This document shows, in pieces, positions 17,531 to 25,991 of a stretch of 64,000 bases of DNA. How positions within the stretch are numbered: position 1 is the first letter of the stretch; the number at the start of each line of letters is the position of its first letter. The notes under the pieces are model-generated. The model searched no databases and had not been told where the DNA came from. It saw nothing but the letters and a program-made list of their open reading frames with translations. The translations under genes and the position numbers were made by a program. Origin of the DNA: an uncultured Bacteroidales bacterium (GTDB lineage: Bacteria > Bacteroidota > Bacteroidia > Bacteroidales > Paludibacteraceae); assembly GCA_902799875.1 (NCBI GenBank), contig CADCCH010000003.1:1-64000 (forward strand), in the 5' to 3' direction.

Positions 17531-19243
17531 TTAATCTAATTTAATATCTTGGGCATTCATCTGGAGGGTCGTACGACCGCGGTAGGTATTTTCCTCCAGA
17601 TAGAAACAAACGTCGATGGGATTGCCGTTCTGCAGATGAGTCGCTTTGTCTCCCTGTCCGAACGCGATTCCATCCATGGCAACGACACGGTCCGTCAGAT
17701 CCAGATGCAGATGGCGTCCGTCACTCACAGCTCGCGAATTGCGGTTGTTGATCAGGTGACGACAGAGGAAGAGCGGACGTTCGTTCCCCGGACCGAAAGG
17801 CTCGAGGCATTGGAGAATCTTGTACATCTTCCAGTTCATATCGCTCAACTCCACTTCGGCTTCGATATCCAATGTCGGACGTTGTTGTTCGGGTGTGATA
17901 TGGGCGGCCACGTATTCTTCGAATCGCCGTTGGAACTCCGGCAGGTCCTTACGGTGCATACTCAGACCGGCAGCGAACTTATGTCCTCCGAAGTTGGTCA
18001 ACAGATCCCGACAGGAGTCGATGGCGGTGTAGATATCGAAATCGCTGACCGAACGGGCACTTCCGCTGATGATATCATCCTCTCCGGCGGTCAACACGAT
18101 CGTCGGACGGTAATAAGTCTCTGTGAGTCGACTGGCCGCGATACCTACGACACCCTTATGCCATTCGGGCGAGAAGACCACGGTGGTGAATTTAGCCGAA
18201 TTCATCGGATCTTTTGCCAGTTGCTCGAGTGCTTCGTCGGTCGTTTTGGAATCAAAATCCCGACGGTCCTGATTGTAGGAATCGATCTCTTTGGCGAACC
18301 GTAAGGCGGCCTCGGCATCGTCCGTGATCAGCAGTCGTACTGCCTCTGCACCGGATTTGATACGTCCGGCGGCATTGATACGCGGACCGAACTTATAGAC
18401 GAGGTCACTGATGGTGATGGTCTTGCCTTCGATACCCGCCACCTGCATGATCGCCTGCATACCTACGGACGGAAAGGCATTGAGTGCCCGCAGCCCATAG
18501 AAAGCCAAGATCCGGTTCTCACCGGTTACGGGGACTATATCCGAAGCGATGGACATAGCGAGTAAGGGCAGCAGTCGATACACCTCCTGCATATCCATGC
18601 CGCGTCGTTGGGCGTACGCTTGCGCTAACTTAAAGCCCACTCCGCAACCGCTCAGTTCTTTGAAGGGATAGAGACAGTCCTTACGCTTCATATTCAGCAC
18701 AGCCACCGCATTCGGGATCGTGTCTCCGGGTGTGTGATGGTCGCAGATGATAAAATCGACCCCTATACTCCGGGCGTACTCCATCTTATCGACCGCTTTG
18801 ATACCGCAGTCGAGGGCGATGACGAGGGTACAACCTTTCTCTTTGGCGGTGTCGATACCCTTGGTGGAGATACCGTATCCTTCGGTGTACCGGTCGGGGA
18901 TGTAATAGATGAGATTATCCGTTTGGGTTTTGAGGAAGGAGTACATCAGCGCCACGGCCGTTGTTCCGTCCACATCATAGTCGCCGTACACCATGATCCG
19001 TTCGTGCTCATCGATAGCACGGCAGAGACGATCCACGGCAGCACCCATATCGCGCATCAGGAAGGGGTCGTGCAGACTGTCCAGCGACGGACGGATATAC
19101 GCCCGTGCTTCGGCGGCCGTACGGATTCCGCGTCCCGCTAAGATACGTCCCGCTACCGGACTGATCTCCAGTTCGGTACTCAGACGCTCTGCGGCTGTTA
19201 GCTCTTCCGGTGTGAGTTGTTTAATATGCCAATTGATATCCAT
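17531..19243 (-). CDS. recJ: Single-stranded-DNA-specific exonuclease RecJ
   Basis: A 570-residue DHH-family nuclease. Motif I VYGDYDVDGTTAVALMY is near residue 83, the metal motif ICDHHTPGD near 165, DHHA1 includes SGSARSVSDFDIYTAI and FGGHKFAAGLSM, and a C-terminal OB-like domain closes the protein. RecJ degrades single strands 5' to 3' in repair and recombination. It overlaps the upstream nitrilase gene by 23 bp and precedes tdk by 3 bases. All catalytic residues are visible. Confidence 0.95.
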   Translation of the reverse strand: MDINWHIKQLTPEELTAAERLSTELEISPVAGRILAGRGIRTAAEARAYIRPSLDSLHDPFLMRDMGAAVDRLCRAIDEHERIMVYGDYDVDGTTAVALMYSFLKTQTDNLIYYIPDRYTEGYGISTKGIDTAKEKGCTLVIALDCGIKAVDKMEYARSIGVDFIICDHHTPGDTIPNAVAVLNMKRKDCLYPFKELSGCGVGFKLAQAYAQRRGMDMQEVYRLLPLLAMSIASDIVPVTGENRILAFYGLRALNAFPSVGMQAIMQVAGIEGKTITISDLVYKFGPRINAAGRIKSGAEAVRLLITDDAEAALRFAKEIDSYNQDRRDFDSKTTDEALEQLAKDPMNSAKFTTVVFSPEWHKGVVGIAASRLTETYYRPTIVLTAGEDDIISGSARSVSDFDIYTAIDSCRDLLTNFGGHKFAAGLSMHRKDLPEFQRRFEEYVAAHITPEQQRPTLDIEAEVELSDMNWKMYKILQCLEPFGPGNERPLFLCRHLINNRNSRAVSDGRHLHLDLTDRVVAMDGIAFGQGDKATHLQNGNPIDVCFYLEENTYRGRTTLQMNAQDIKLD

Positions 19244-20000
19244 CTGCTTCCTGCCATTGCGGGAGTACTTCCCGGAAATGACGTAATTTTTCTATGGAGA
19301 GGTCCACGATCTTCGTACCCTCTTCGTAATCTTCAAAACCCGCTATGTCCTTGAGCCAGGTGTCATAGGCGACGGAATGTCCGTTGTAATCGAGTTGCAA
19401 TCCATCCGTTCCGACCATGTTGACTCCGATACCGTAGCAATGGTTCTCTGCGGCACGTGCCGGCAGGAGAACGTCCCAGTATTGGATGCGTACGGTAGGC
19501 CAGCAGGCGACCACAATCAGGATGTCGTACAAGTCGTTCTTGTCCTGACGGAGCCATACCGGGAACCGCAGGTCGTAGCAAACCGCCAAACGAATCTTGA
19601 CGCCCCGATACTCAAAGATCTTCCGTTCGTTACCCGGACTGAAGAACTCCGCCTCTCCACCACTCGCATACAGATGATGCTTGTCGTAGTACTGCGGTGC
19701 CGCATCGGGTGAGAAAAGAAATCCGCGGTTATAGAGTTGACCTTTATCCGTCACCATGAGGGATCCCACGATAGCGAGGTGGTACTCATCGGCCATACGT
19801 TGGAGCGCCAGACAGGTCGGACCTTCACCCCAGGGTTCTGCCAAACCCGGACGGTCGGTACAGAATCCGGTACTGAACATCTCCTGTACGATCGCCAGAT
19901 CAGCCTGACCGGCAATTGCCCGCAAGCGTTCATCCAGCAGACCTATGTTCGCCTGCGGATCTGCCCACACAATCGGATATTGGAGGAGCGCTACGCGCAT
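19221..20000 (-). CDS. Nitrilase-superfamily amidase (omega-amidase-like)
   Basis: A 259-residue carbon-nitrogen hydrolase. The catalytic triad fits Glu in VQEMFSTGF (near 40), Lys in YYDKHHLYASGGE (near 92) and Cys in AVCYDLRFPVWL (near 131). The length and the FSTGFC and CYDLRFP motifs match the YafV/Nit2 omega-amidase group, which removes amides such as alpha-ketoglutaramate; the exact substrate is inferred. It overlaps the recJ start, and 28 bases made almost wholly of a 7-bp repeat separate it from floA. Confidence 0.88.
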   Translation of the reverse strand: MRVALLQYPIVWADPQANIGLLDERLRAIAGQADLAIVQEMFSTGFCTDRPGLAEPWGEGPTCLALQRMADEYHLAIVGSLMVTDKGQLYNRGFLFSPDAAPQYYDKHHLYASGGEAEFFSPGNERKIFEYRGVKIRLAVCYDLRFPVWLRQDKNDLYDILIVVACWPTVRIQYWDVLLPARAAENHCYGIGVNMVGTDGLQLDYNGHSVAYDTWLKDIAGFEDYEEGTKIVDLSIEKLRHFREVLPQWQEADGYQLAY

Positions 20001-20004
20001 TTAT

Positions 20005-20032
20005 GATTTCAAATTTTTGATTTTTGATTTAT
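20005..20032. repeat. 4 x 7 bp micro-repeat filling the floA/nitrilase gap
   Basis: GATTTCA, AATTTTT, GATTTTT, GATTTAT. It occupies the intergenic gap and includes the floA stop codon. Confidence 0.75.
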
Positions 20033-21009
20033 TTTTTCCCCTTCTTAGTCTCTCCACCACCTGCGATGTTCTCGCGCATCGCGGTGTCTGCCTGCATGTT
20101 CTGCATGCGGTAGTAGTCCATGATCCCGAGGTTACCGTTACGGAAGGCTTCCGCCATCGCTTGCGGCACGAGTGCTTCGGCTTCTATCACTTTGGCACGT
20201 GCTTCCTGTGCCTTGGCTTTCATCTCCTGCTCTTGCGCAATCGCCATCGCACGACGTTCCTCGGCTTTGGCCTGGGCAATATTCTTATCCGCTTCCGCCT
20301 GATCCATCTGCAGTTGGGCACCGATGTTCTTACCTACGTCGATGTCTGCGATATCGATGGAGAGGATCTCAAAAGCCGTTCCGTCATCGAGGCCCTTGGA
20401 GAGTACTAATTTACTGATGGAATCGGGGTTTTCGAGCACTTGCTTGTGACTCTCGGCGCTACCGATCGAGCTAACAATTCCTTCACCTACACGGGCAAGG
20501 ATCGTGTCCTCACCGGCACCTCCGACGAGTTGGCGTATGTTTGCACGAACGGTCACACGCGCTTTGGCAATCAACTGAATACCGTCCTTGGCCACAGCTG
20601 CTACCGGCGGGGTATCGATCACTTTGGGATTGACGGACATCTGCACGGCTTCGAACACATCACGACCGGCGAGGTCAATGGCCGTAGCCATCTGGAAGCT
20701 CAGGTCAATACCGGCTTTGGATGCCGAAACGAGGGCATGTACCACGCGCTCGATATGTCCACCGGCGAGGTAGTGGGCCTCCAGACCGTCCCGCTTCACT
20801 TCCATCAGACCGGCCTTATGCGCCTCGATCATACAGTTGACGATCTTTGCGGGCGGCACCTTACGGATACGCATCAGGAAGAGTTGTACCAGACTGATAT
20901 GTACACCACTCACGGCAGCGTTGATCCACAACATGAAGGGTACATAGTAGAAGAAGATGATTAGGCCGATACTGATCAGCATAATCAGAATGACATTGAG
21001 TACTTCCAT
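20029..21009 (-). CDS. floA: Flotillin-like protein FloA
   Basis: A 326-residue SPFH-type protein of the UPF0365/FloA family. One N-terminal membrane hairpin ([20 protein letters not shown], near residues 6-25) is followed by the flotillin domain with [26 protein letters not shown] long Ala/Glu-rich coiled coil (residues about 235-290, [19 protein letters not shown]) comes next, then a short lysine-rich end. FloA scaffolds membrane microdomains. It directly follows nfeD (one base apart), the standard flotillin-NfeD pairing. Confidence 0.93.
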   Translation of the reverse strand: MEVLNVILIMLISIGLIIFFYYVPFMLWINAAVSGVHISLVQLFLMRIRKVPPAKIVNCMIEAHKAGLMEVKRDGLEAHYLAGGHIERVVHALVSASKAGIDLSFQMATAIDLAGRDVFEAVQMSVNPKVIDTPPVAAVAKDGIQLIAKARVTVRANIRQLVGGAGEDTILARVGEGIVSSIGSAESHKQVLENPDSISKLVLSKGLDDGTAFEILSIDIADIDVGKNIGAQLQMDQAEADKNIAQAKAEERRAMAIAQEQEMKAKAQEARAKVIEAEALVPQAMAEAFRNGNLGIMDYYRMQNMQADTAMRENIAGGGETKKGKK

Positions 21010-21010
21010 A

Positions 21011-21349
21011 TTAGTTTTGATTTTTGATTTCTGATTGTTGATTGTCCTCTTTCTTGAGTTTGTTGTTCGCTAACTCGACATGACTGTCTATCTTGGAGTC
21101 CAGCGCCATCTTGTCGAGAGCTTTGCTGCGGAGGAAGCCCCAGATCGCCAAACCGGACAGTACCAGACAGGCAGCGAGGGTGATGTACCCGGCCAGATGA
21201 CCGATCTTAAGCCACGCCAGAACGACCGCACCTGCCAGAGCGGCAAAACCACCGATGCCCGCTACACCGAAACCCGGCAAGAGGAACATCTCCATTAATA
21301 ATAACGCGACGCCCGCGAGCACTAATAATACGACTAAAAAAACGTTCAT
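21011..21349 (-). CDS. NfeD-like membrane protein, short form
   Basis: A 112-residue protein with three to four membrane helices (residues 2-22, 28-46, 50-75) containing [12 protein letters not shown], typical of NfeD. The soluble OB-fold domain usual after the helices is not present; the protein ends in a polar tail. The last dozen residues ([10 protein letters not shown]) are encoded by a 4 x 7 bp micro-repeat. NfeD partners flotillins. It is the first gene of a seven-gene minus-strand operon with its own promoter at 21399-21430. Confidence 0.85.
   Translation of the reverse strand: MNVFLVVLLVLAGVALLLMEMFLLPGFGVAGIGGFAALAGAVVLAWLKIGHLAGYITLAACLVLSGLAIWGFLRSKALDKMALDSKIDSHVELANNKLKKEDNQQSEIKNQN
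21019..21046. repeat. 4 x 7 bp micro-repeat at the nfeD 3' end
   Basis: GATTTTT, GATTTCT, GATTGTT, GATTGTC on the plus strand. It encodes the C-terminal tail of NfeD and ends 10 bases before the floA start. Confidence 0.88.
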
Positions 21350-21398
21350 GCAAGTATTTCGTTAAAAATTTTACAACTATTTTTTTTCAAATCGGGTG

Positions 21399-21430
21399 CA
21401 AAGATACTAAATATCTTTGATATATGCAAG
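21399..21430 (-). promoter_or_regulatory. Promoter of the nfeD-floA-recJ-priA operon
   Basis: Minus strand: CTTG (21430-21427), 20 bases, TATCTTTG (21406-21399), then CACCCG. It is divergent from the topA promoter. Confidence 0.75.
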
Positions 21431-21444
21431 CGAACAAAAAAAAA

Positions 21445-21476
21445 TTTGCATAAATAAATTAAATATATTACTTTTG
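21445..21476 (+). promoter_or_regulatory. Promoter of topA
   Basis: TTTG (21445-21448), 20 bases, TACTTTTG (21469-21476), followed by CAGCCG. The leader to 21517 is about 35 bases. Confidence 0.85.
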
Positions 21477-21516
21477 CAGCCGATTTTTGGAGGGCACTCC
21501 TTATTTATATACAAAT

Positions 21517-23832
21517 ATGAGTAAAAATTTGGTGATTGTTGAGTCTCCGCACAAGGCGGATACGATTGGAAAATTCTTAGGTAGCGACTACCACGTCATG
21601 AGTAGTCAGGGTCACGTACGCGATATCGAACCGATTGGTAAGAACTCTCTGGGTATTGATTTCGAGCACGGGTACGAGCCTCACTATGCAATTGAAGCCA
21701 AGAAAGAGCATCTGATAGAGCAACTGCAACGCGAGGCCAAGAAAGCCGACACCGTATGGCTGGCATCCGATGAGGACCGCGAAGGAGAGGCGATTGCCTG
21801 GCACCTCAAAGAGGTCTTGGGGCTGGATAAAAAGGACACCAAGCGTATTGTGTTCCATGAGATCACCAAGCCCGCTATCCTGGAAGCGATCGAGCATCCG
21901 CGCGATATCGATTATAACCTGGTGAACGCCCAACAGGCACGTCGTGTACTCGACCGTATCGTGGGTTTTGAGTTATCGCCGGTTCTGTGGAAGAAAGTAA
22001 CCACCGGTCTTTCTGCCGGTCGTGTCCAGTCGGTAGCCGTTCGTCTGATTGTAGAAAAAGAGCGTGAGATTGAGGCCTTCCGTGCCTCGTCCTCGTATCG
22101 CGTTTTTGCCGATTTCATCGGAGTAAATCCGGGTGATGCATCGGTGCTTAAGTGCGAACTGAACCATCGTTTTTCTCATAAGAAAGATGCGATTGAGTTC
22201 CTGGAGAGTTTGAACTCCGCTCAGTTCATTGTGCGCGATGTACAACGCAAGCCGATCAAGCATACGCCGGCGCCGCCGTTCACTACGTCGTCGCTGCAGC
22301 AAGAGGCGGCACGCAAGCTCAAGTTCACGGTTTCCAAGACCATGCGTCTGGCGCAGTCTCTGTACGAGAGTGGAAAAATCACCTATATGCGTACTGATTC
22401 GGTGAACCTGTCGACCTTGGCTTTAGCCAGCTCCAAAGAGGTGATCACCGAACAGTATGGAAAGGAATACGTACACACGCGTCAGTTCCGCACCAAGACC
22501 AAGGGTGCGCAGGAGGCACACGAAGCGATCCGTCCGACCTATATGAGTACGCTCACGGCCGGTGCCACGAAAGATGAGCAGCGTCTGTATGAGTTGATTT
22601 GGAAACGTACGATTGCTTCCCAGATGGAAGAAGCCGAATCGGAACGAACAACTATCGAGGTGTCGATTCTTGGATCCAAATATGCGTTTGTAGCTACGGG
22701 TGAAGTCATCCTTTTTGACGGTTTTACCCGCGTCTATGTACAGTCCACGGATGAGGAACAGGAAGAGCGTCGTATCCTGCCGGCGATGTCGCAACGCGAG
22801 CGACTGAAACTCGTGGGTGCTGAAGCCGTACAGACGTACGCCAAACCGCCTTTCCGTTATAATGACGCTACGCTCGTCAAGCGCATGGAGGAACTCGGTA
22901 TCGGTCGTCCTTCTACGTATGCGACCATCATCGAGACGATACAGAAAGTGAAGTACGTAGAGAAAGGTTCCGTAGCCGGACAGAAACGCGATACGGCAGT
23001 GCTGACGCTCAAAGGCGGCATGGTAACCGAGAAGCAGAAGAGTGAACTGTACGGTGCAGAAAGCCAACGCTTCCTACCGACGGATCTGGGATATGTGACC
23101 AATGATTTCTTGGTGGAGCATTTCCCGTCCATCCTCAGTTATGACTTCACGGCGCACGAGGAGGAGCAGTTCGATAAGATTGCAGTCGGTCGTGCCGATT
23201 GGGTGCAGACGGTAGATACATTTTACAAGACCTTCAAACCCTTACTTTCTTCGATTCCATCGGGAAAATTAGACGGTCGTCTGTTAGGTAACGATCCTGT
23301 TTCGGGTCAGCCGGTGATTGCGAAGATCAGTAAGATCGGCCCGTGCGTACAGATGGGTGACGCGGCGAATGACAAACCGAAGTTCGCGAGTCTGAAGAAA
23401 GGACAGTCTATCTATACGATCACGCTCAACGAGGCCCTGGAGTTGTTCCGCAATGCCTTACCTATTTCGCTCGGTGAATACGAAGGAAAAGAGATTATTG
23501 TGGGCGAAGGTAAGTACGGTCCGTACGTACATTACGATAAACTCTATATATCTATCCCGCGCGGGAAAGATCCGCTGACACTCAAGATCGAGGAAGCGAT
23601 TGCGATGATTGCAGAGAAGCAGCAGAGCAACACGCCGCTGCATGAATGGGGCGAGGTACAGGTGCTGCGCAGCAAGTACGGGGCTTATATCCATACGCCG
23701 GAGGGCAACTATCGATTGCCCAAGAGTTTGGATGCCAAAGCGCTGACGGAGGCTCAAGTACGCGAAATTATGTCCAAATCGGAGCCAATTGTGCCCGGAA
23801 AACACAATTTTCGCAAAAAAAGTGCAAAATAA
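21517..23832 (+). CDS. topA: DNA topoisomerase I
   Basis: A 771-residue type IA topoisomerase. The Toprim domain starts at once (KNLVIVESPHKADTIGKFL) with the acidic metal site ASDEDREGEAIAWH near 87. The active-site tyrosine is in KITYMRTDSVNLS near residue 291, and RPTYM and GIGRPSTYA follow. The C-terminus has topoisomerase repeat segments with VGEGKYGPYVHYDKLYISIP and SKYGAYIHTPEGNYRLP instead of classic four-Cys zinc fingers. It relaxes negative supercoils. The ATG at 21517 is preferred over an upstream TTG inside the leader. Confidence 0.96.
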   Translation: MSKNLVIVESPHKADTIGKFLGSDYHVMSSQGHVRDIEPIGKNSLGIDFEHGYEPHYAIEAKKEHLIEQLQREAKKADTVWLASDEDREGEAIAWHLKEVLGLDKKDTKRIVFHEITKPAILEAIEHPRDIDYNLVNAQQARRVLDRIVGFELSPVLWKKVTTGLSAGRVQSVAVRLIVEKEREIEAFRASSSYRVFADFIGVNPGDASVLKCELNHRFSHKKDAIEFLESLNSAQFIVRDVQRKPIKHTPAPPFTTSSLQQEAARKLKFTVSKTMRLAQSLYESGKITYMRTDSVNLSTLALASSKEVITEQYGKEYVHTRQFRTKTKGAQEAHEAIRPTYMSTLTAGATKDEQRLYELIWKRTIASQMEEAESERTTIEVSILGSKYAFVATGEVILFDGFTRVYVQSTDEEQEERRILPAMSQRERLKLVGAEAVQTYAKPPFRYNDATLVKRMEELGIGRPSTYATIIETIQKVKYVEKGSVAGQKRDTAVLTLKGGMVTEKQKSELYGAESQRFLPTDLGYVTNDFLVEHFPSILSYDFTAHEEEQFDKIAVGRADWVQTVDTFYKTFKPLLSSIPSGKLDGRLLGNDPVSGQPVIAKISKIGPCVQMGDAANDKPKFASLKKGQSIYTITLNEALELFRNALPISLGEYEGKEIIVGEGKYGPYVHYDKLYISIPRGKDPLTLKIEEAIAMIAEKQQSNTPLHEWGEVQVLRSKYGAYIHTPEGNYRLPKSLDAKALTEAQVREIMSKSEPIVPGKHNFRKKSAK

Positions 23833-23842
23833 TTCAAAAAAA

Positions 23843-23874
23843 TTTGCATAATTCAAAAAAAAGCAGTAATTTTG
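23843..23874 (+). promoter_or_regulatory. Promoter of tRNA-Pro
   Basis: TTTG (23843-23846), 20 bases, TAATTTTG (23867-23874), with AGCAG before the -7 box. It starts right after the topA stop codon. Confidence 0.85.
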
Positions 23875-23894
23875 CAGTCCCTTTTGAGGGAAAT

Positions 23895-23967
23895 CGAGAA
23901 GTAGCGCAGTTGGTAGCGCACTACGTTCGGGACGTAGGGGTCGGGTGTTCGAGTCACCTCTTCTCGA
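23895..23967 (+). tRNA. tRNA-Pro (anticodon CGG)
   Basis: Acceptor CGAGAAG pairs with CTTCTCG, with C1-G72 as in bacterial tRNA-Pro. The D arm is GCGC-AGTTGGTA-GCGC, the anticodon stem CTACG/CGTAG with loop TTCGGGA gives CGG, and the T arm is GGGTG-TTCGAGT-CACCT. Discriminator A23967; no CCA encoded. Confidence 0.94.
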
Positions 23968-23968
23968 C

Positions 23969-23998
23969 AAAAAGGATGGTCATACGGCCATCCTTTTT
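23969..23998 (+). terminator. Intrinsic terminator after tRNA-Pro
   Basis: AAAAAGGATGG and CCATCCTTTTT form an 11-bp stem with an 8-base loop ending in a T run, two bases after the tRNA. Confidence 0.88.
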
Positions 23999-24096
23999 GA
24001 GTAGTAGGGACTCCAACACCCGTGTTCTTAGCCCTTCGGGCACGATTATTGCCGGACGGCAATGTTCGAGTCACCCAACACCCGTGAGGGGGGAAC

Positions 24097-24176
24097 AAAA
24101 AAAAACTCCCATGGCTTCACAGTCACGGGAGTCCCACAAAAATCTTACTCACTCAATTTACCTAAAAGATTTAGGT
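24097..24176 (-). ncRNA. Candidate small RNA of about 80 nt
   Basis: A complete unit on the minus strand with no convincing ORF: a promoter at 24212-24181, a 7-bp hairpin at the predicted 5' end (ACCTAAA/TTTAGGT, 24176-24160), an unpaired middle of about 27 bases, and a strong terminator hairpin (stem positions 24132-24124 with 24113-24105) followed by nine T. It points toward the 3' side of tRNA-Pro and topA without reaching them. I do not recognise a known RNA family. Confidence 0.55.
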
Positions 24177-24180
24177 TGTG

Positions 24181-24212
24181 CAAAAGTACTGCTAATTTTT
24201 CATATACGCAAG
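24181..24212 (-). promoter_or_regulatory. Promoter of the candidate small RNA
   Basis: Minus strand: CTTG (24212-24209), 20 bases, TACTTTTG (24188-24181). GCGTATATG after the -33 box and AGCAG before -7 match the extended consensus in this genome. Confidence 0.72.
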
Positions 24213-24280
24213 AGTTTTCTATTAGTTTTGCTCTAAAGTATAGAAAAATCGTTGTTTTTTGACGAATTATCTATAAATAC

Positions 24281-24321
24281 AAAAAAGAGAGCCCGAAGGT
24301 CGCCCCTTATTACTGCTCTCT
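24281..24321 (-). terminator. Terminator after the 26-codon ORF
   Basis: Minus strand: AGAGAGC (24321-24315) pairs with GCTCTCT (24292-24286) across a structured loop, then a run of six T. Confidence 0.7.
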
Positions 24322-24333
24322 AAGGAGAACTGC

Positions 24334-24414
24334 TCAGACGAAATTGCCGAACCGGCAGATACGCTTCTTGCCGGTCAAATCATCAATACCAGCCTCAGTA
24401 GTAAATGTTGCCAT
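24334..24414 (-). CDS. Possible 26-residue peptide, function unknown
   Basis: The ORF translates to MATFTTEAGIDDLTG followed by KKRICRFGNFV. It is short enough to arise by chance, but an intrinsic terminator starts 13 bases after its stop, and there is nothing else in the 250 bases between it and the upstream AraC-type gene. It has no signal peptide; one Cys sits in a basic C-terminal half. I do not recognise it. No clear -7 box lies just upstream, so it could be read through from the regulator gene. It may also be the remnant N-terminus of a longer protein. Confidence 0.4.
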   Translation of the reverse strand: MATFTTEAGIDDLTGKKRICRFGNFV

Positions 24415-24664
24415 AATGATTCTTAGGGTTTTCTAAGGGTAATAATTAACGAATATTTAACTTATCATCAACTTATCTCTAACGGGTGGAGGCTATTTGA
24501 TACGGTATAGGGACACGGCGGTATACCGGAATAACGACCGAAGAGATTAAAAATTTGCACTGAGAAAAGTGAGAAATCTGAGAATTCTCACAATTCTCAT
24601 GCAATTTTTTTATAACAATCAGGCTTTAATCGAAAGAGCGTAAAATATAATTATCTAATGAGGG

Positions 24665-25855
24665 TTATTTTTTAGCCTGCTTCTGGTTCCAGTCGCTGGG
24701 AGAGATGCCGGTTTCGCGGGCAAAGACGCGGGCGAAAACGGTAGGGGAAGAGAAGCCGCATTGTTCCGCCACGTCCTGCATCTTCATGTCCGGATGCTGC
24801 TCCATGACCTGCTTGGCTTCCTCGACGCGGTAGTTGGTAACGAACTGGTAGAAGTTACAACCGTACTCGGCGTTGATGAGTTGGCTGAGGTAGGTACGGT
24901 TGAGCGGCAGGACCTGACGCATATCGAGCAGTCGGAACTCGGGATTGAGGTAAGGTTTCTCGGTCTTCATCCACTGCTCGAGCATCTCGCGGTACTCGGC
25001 ATTGGAGGCCGTCGGCTCCTCGTCTGTCTCGGGTTCGGGCTTTTCAAGAACCGGCTCGTTATCATTGGTCTCTTTTTCTGCATCCTCTATCCATGGTTTG
25101 GAGCGGAAGATAATCTGGTCATTGGTATAGACGAAAACGAAGAACCGCAACCAATTTGGGGTAAAGAACCGCGTGGGTTCATCCGAAAAACAGAGATAGA
25201 CATAGGATATACCCAACACCAACATCATCACGAGGTAACGAATGACCCATTTCTCATCCGTTTGCTCAGTCGAACTGAAGTTCTCTTCGCAATACTTACG
25301 ATAGTAATACACATGCCGAAACAACAAGGCTACCCATACTGCGGGAATGAGTGCCAAGAGCCAACGCAGATCCAAAGGAGTAAACACATCTATCCCCCCA
25401 ATGATCACCACCGGCATCAAGCGAATCAGGGCATTCTTATAGGTCAACCATCCCGGACGCAAGAGCTCTAACGGATAGGCTAATAAGAGCCAGGCTATCA
25501 AATCTCCCACAACCATCTCCCAGCCTTCAAAACTAAAGGTTCCTTCTGCCGGATTCAGTTCGGCATTTACAAACATTCGGTAAATGGAACTTGCTATAAT
25601 CAACACAGACAGCGTACCTGTGATCCATGCATAGACATATCGCGCCCGGATGCCTTCCGAATGAGTGAACATCGCCCATGTGTTAATCATAAGCACCGTG
25701 ATAATAGCGACGTTTTGCGCAGGATAAATAATCGAGCGAAAACAATCAATCGGGATCAGCGGCGCGAGCATATAACTCACGACCACACAAGCCAATAGAA
25801 CCGAACCGAAAATAATCTCTCGGCTGTACTCAGAACAAATCTCGCGAAGACTCAT
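24665..25855 (-). CDS. Membrane-anchored AraC-family transcriptional regulator
   Basis: About 396 residues. Roughly seven hydrophobic segments fill the first 240 residues (for example IIFGSVLLACVVVSYML and WVIRYLVMMLVLGISYVYL). An acidic linker follows (ETNDNEPVLEKPEPETDEE), then a C-terminal AraC/XylS double helix-turn-helix with LSQLINAEYGCNFYQFVTNYR and VAEQCGFSSPTVFARVFARETG. The fold suggests a membrane sensor controlling DNA directly. Possible starts are at 25876, 25870 and 25855. I prefer 25855 because a run of nine G (minus strand) sits just before it and the promoter is too close for longer forms. The target is unknown. Confidence 0.85.
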   Translation of the reverse strand: MSLREICSEYSREIIFGSVLLACVVVSYMLAPLIPIDCFRSIIYPAQNVAIITVLMINTWAMFTHSEGIRARYVYAWITGTLSVLIIASSIYRMFVNAELNPAEGTFSFEGWEMVVGDLIAWLLLAYPLELLRPGWLTYKNALIRLMPVVIIGGIDVFTPLDLRWLLALIPAVWVALLFRHVYYYRKYCEENFSSTEQTDEKWVIRYLVMMLVLGISYVYLCFSDEPTRFFTPNWLRFFVFVYTNDQIIFRSKPWIEDAEKETNDNEPVLEKPEPETDEEPTASNAEYREMLEQWMKTEKPYLNPEFRLLDMRQVLPLNRTYLSQLINAEYGCNFYQFVTNYRVEEAKQVMEQHPDMKMQDVAEQCGFSSPTVFARVFARETGISPSDWNQKQAKK

Positions 25856-25906
25856 TTTACCCCCCCCCATACTCATAATTCGTTGCGTTTTTTTCAAAAG
25901 CGAGTG

Positions 25907-25938
25907 CAAAGGTACAAAAATTTCCGCACTTATGCAAG
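25907..25938 (-). promoter_or_regulatory. Promoter of the AraC-type regulator
   Basis: Minus strand: CTTG (25938-25935), 20 bases, TACCTTTG (25914-25907). Transcription should start near 25902, inside any longer version of the ORF, which supports a downstream start codon. Confidence 0.78.
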
Positions 25939-25991
25939 AGGGAGAAGTGGGTTTTTTACGTAAAGTAAAGAGATTTTTTACGCAGAGTCCA

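Noticed and set aside
24000..24085. A second, degenerate tRNA after tRNA-Pro
   Set aside because: T-arm-like sequence is present, but no acceptor or anticodon arms can be built on either strand.
23853..24098. Short frames across tRNA-Pro and its surroundings
   Set aside because: They read through a tRNA and terminators and have no start signal; such frames are common artefacts of tRNA loci.
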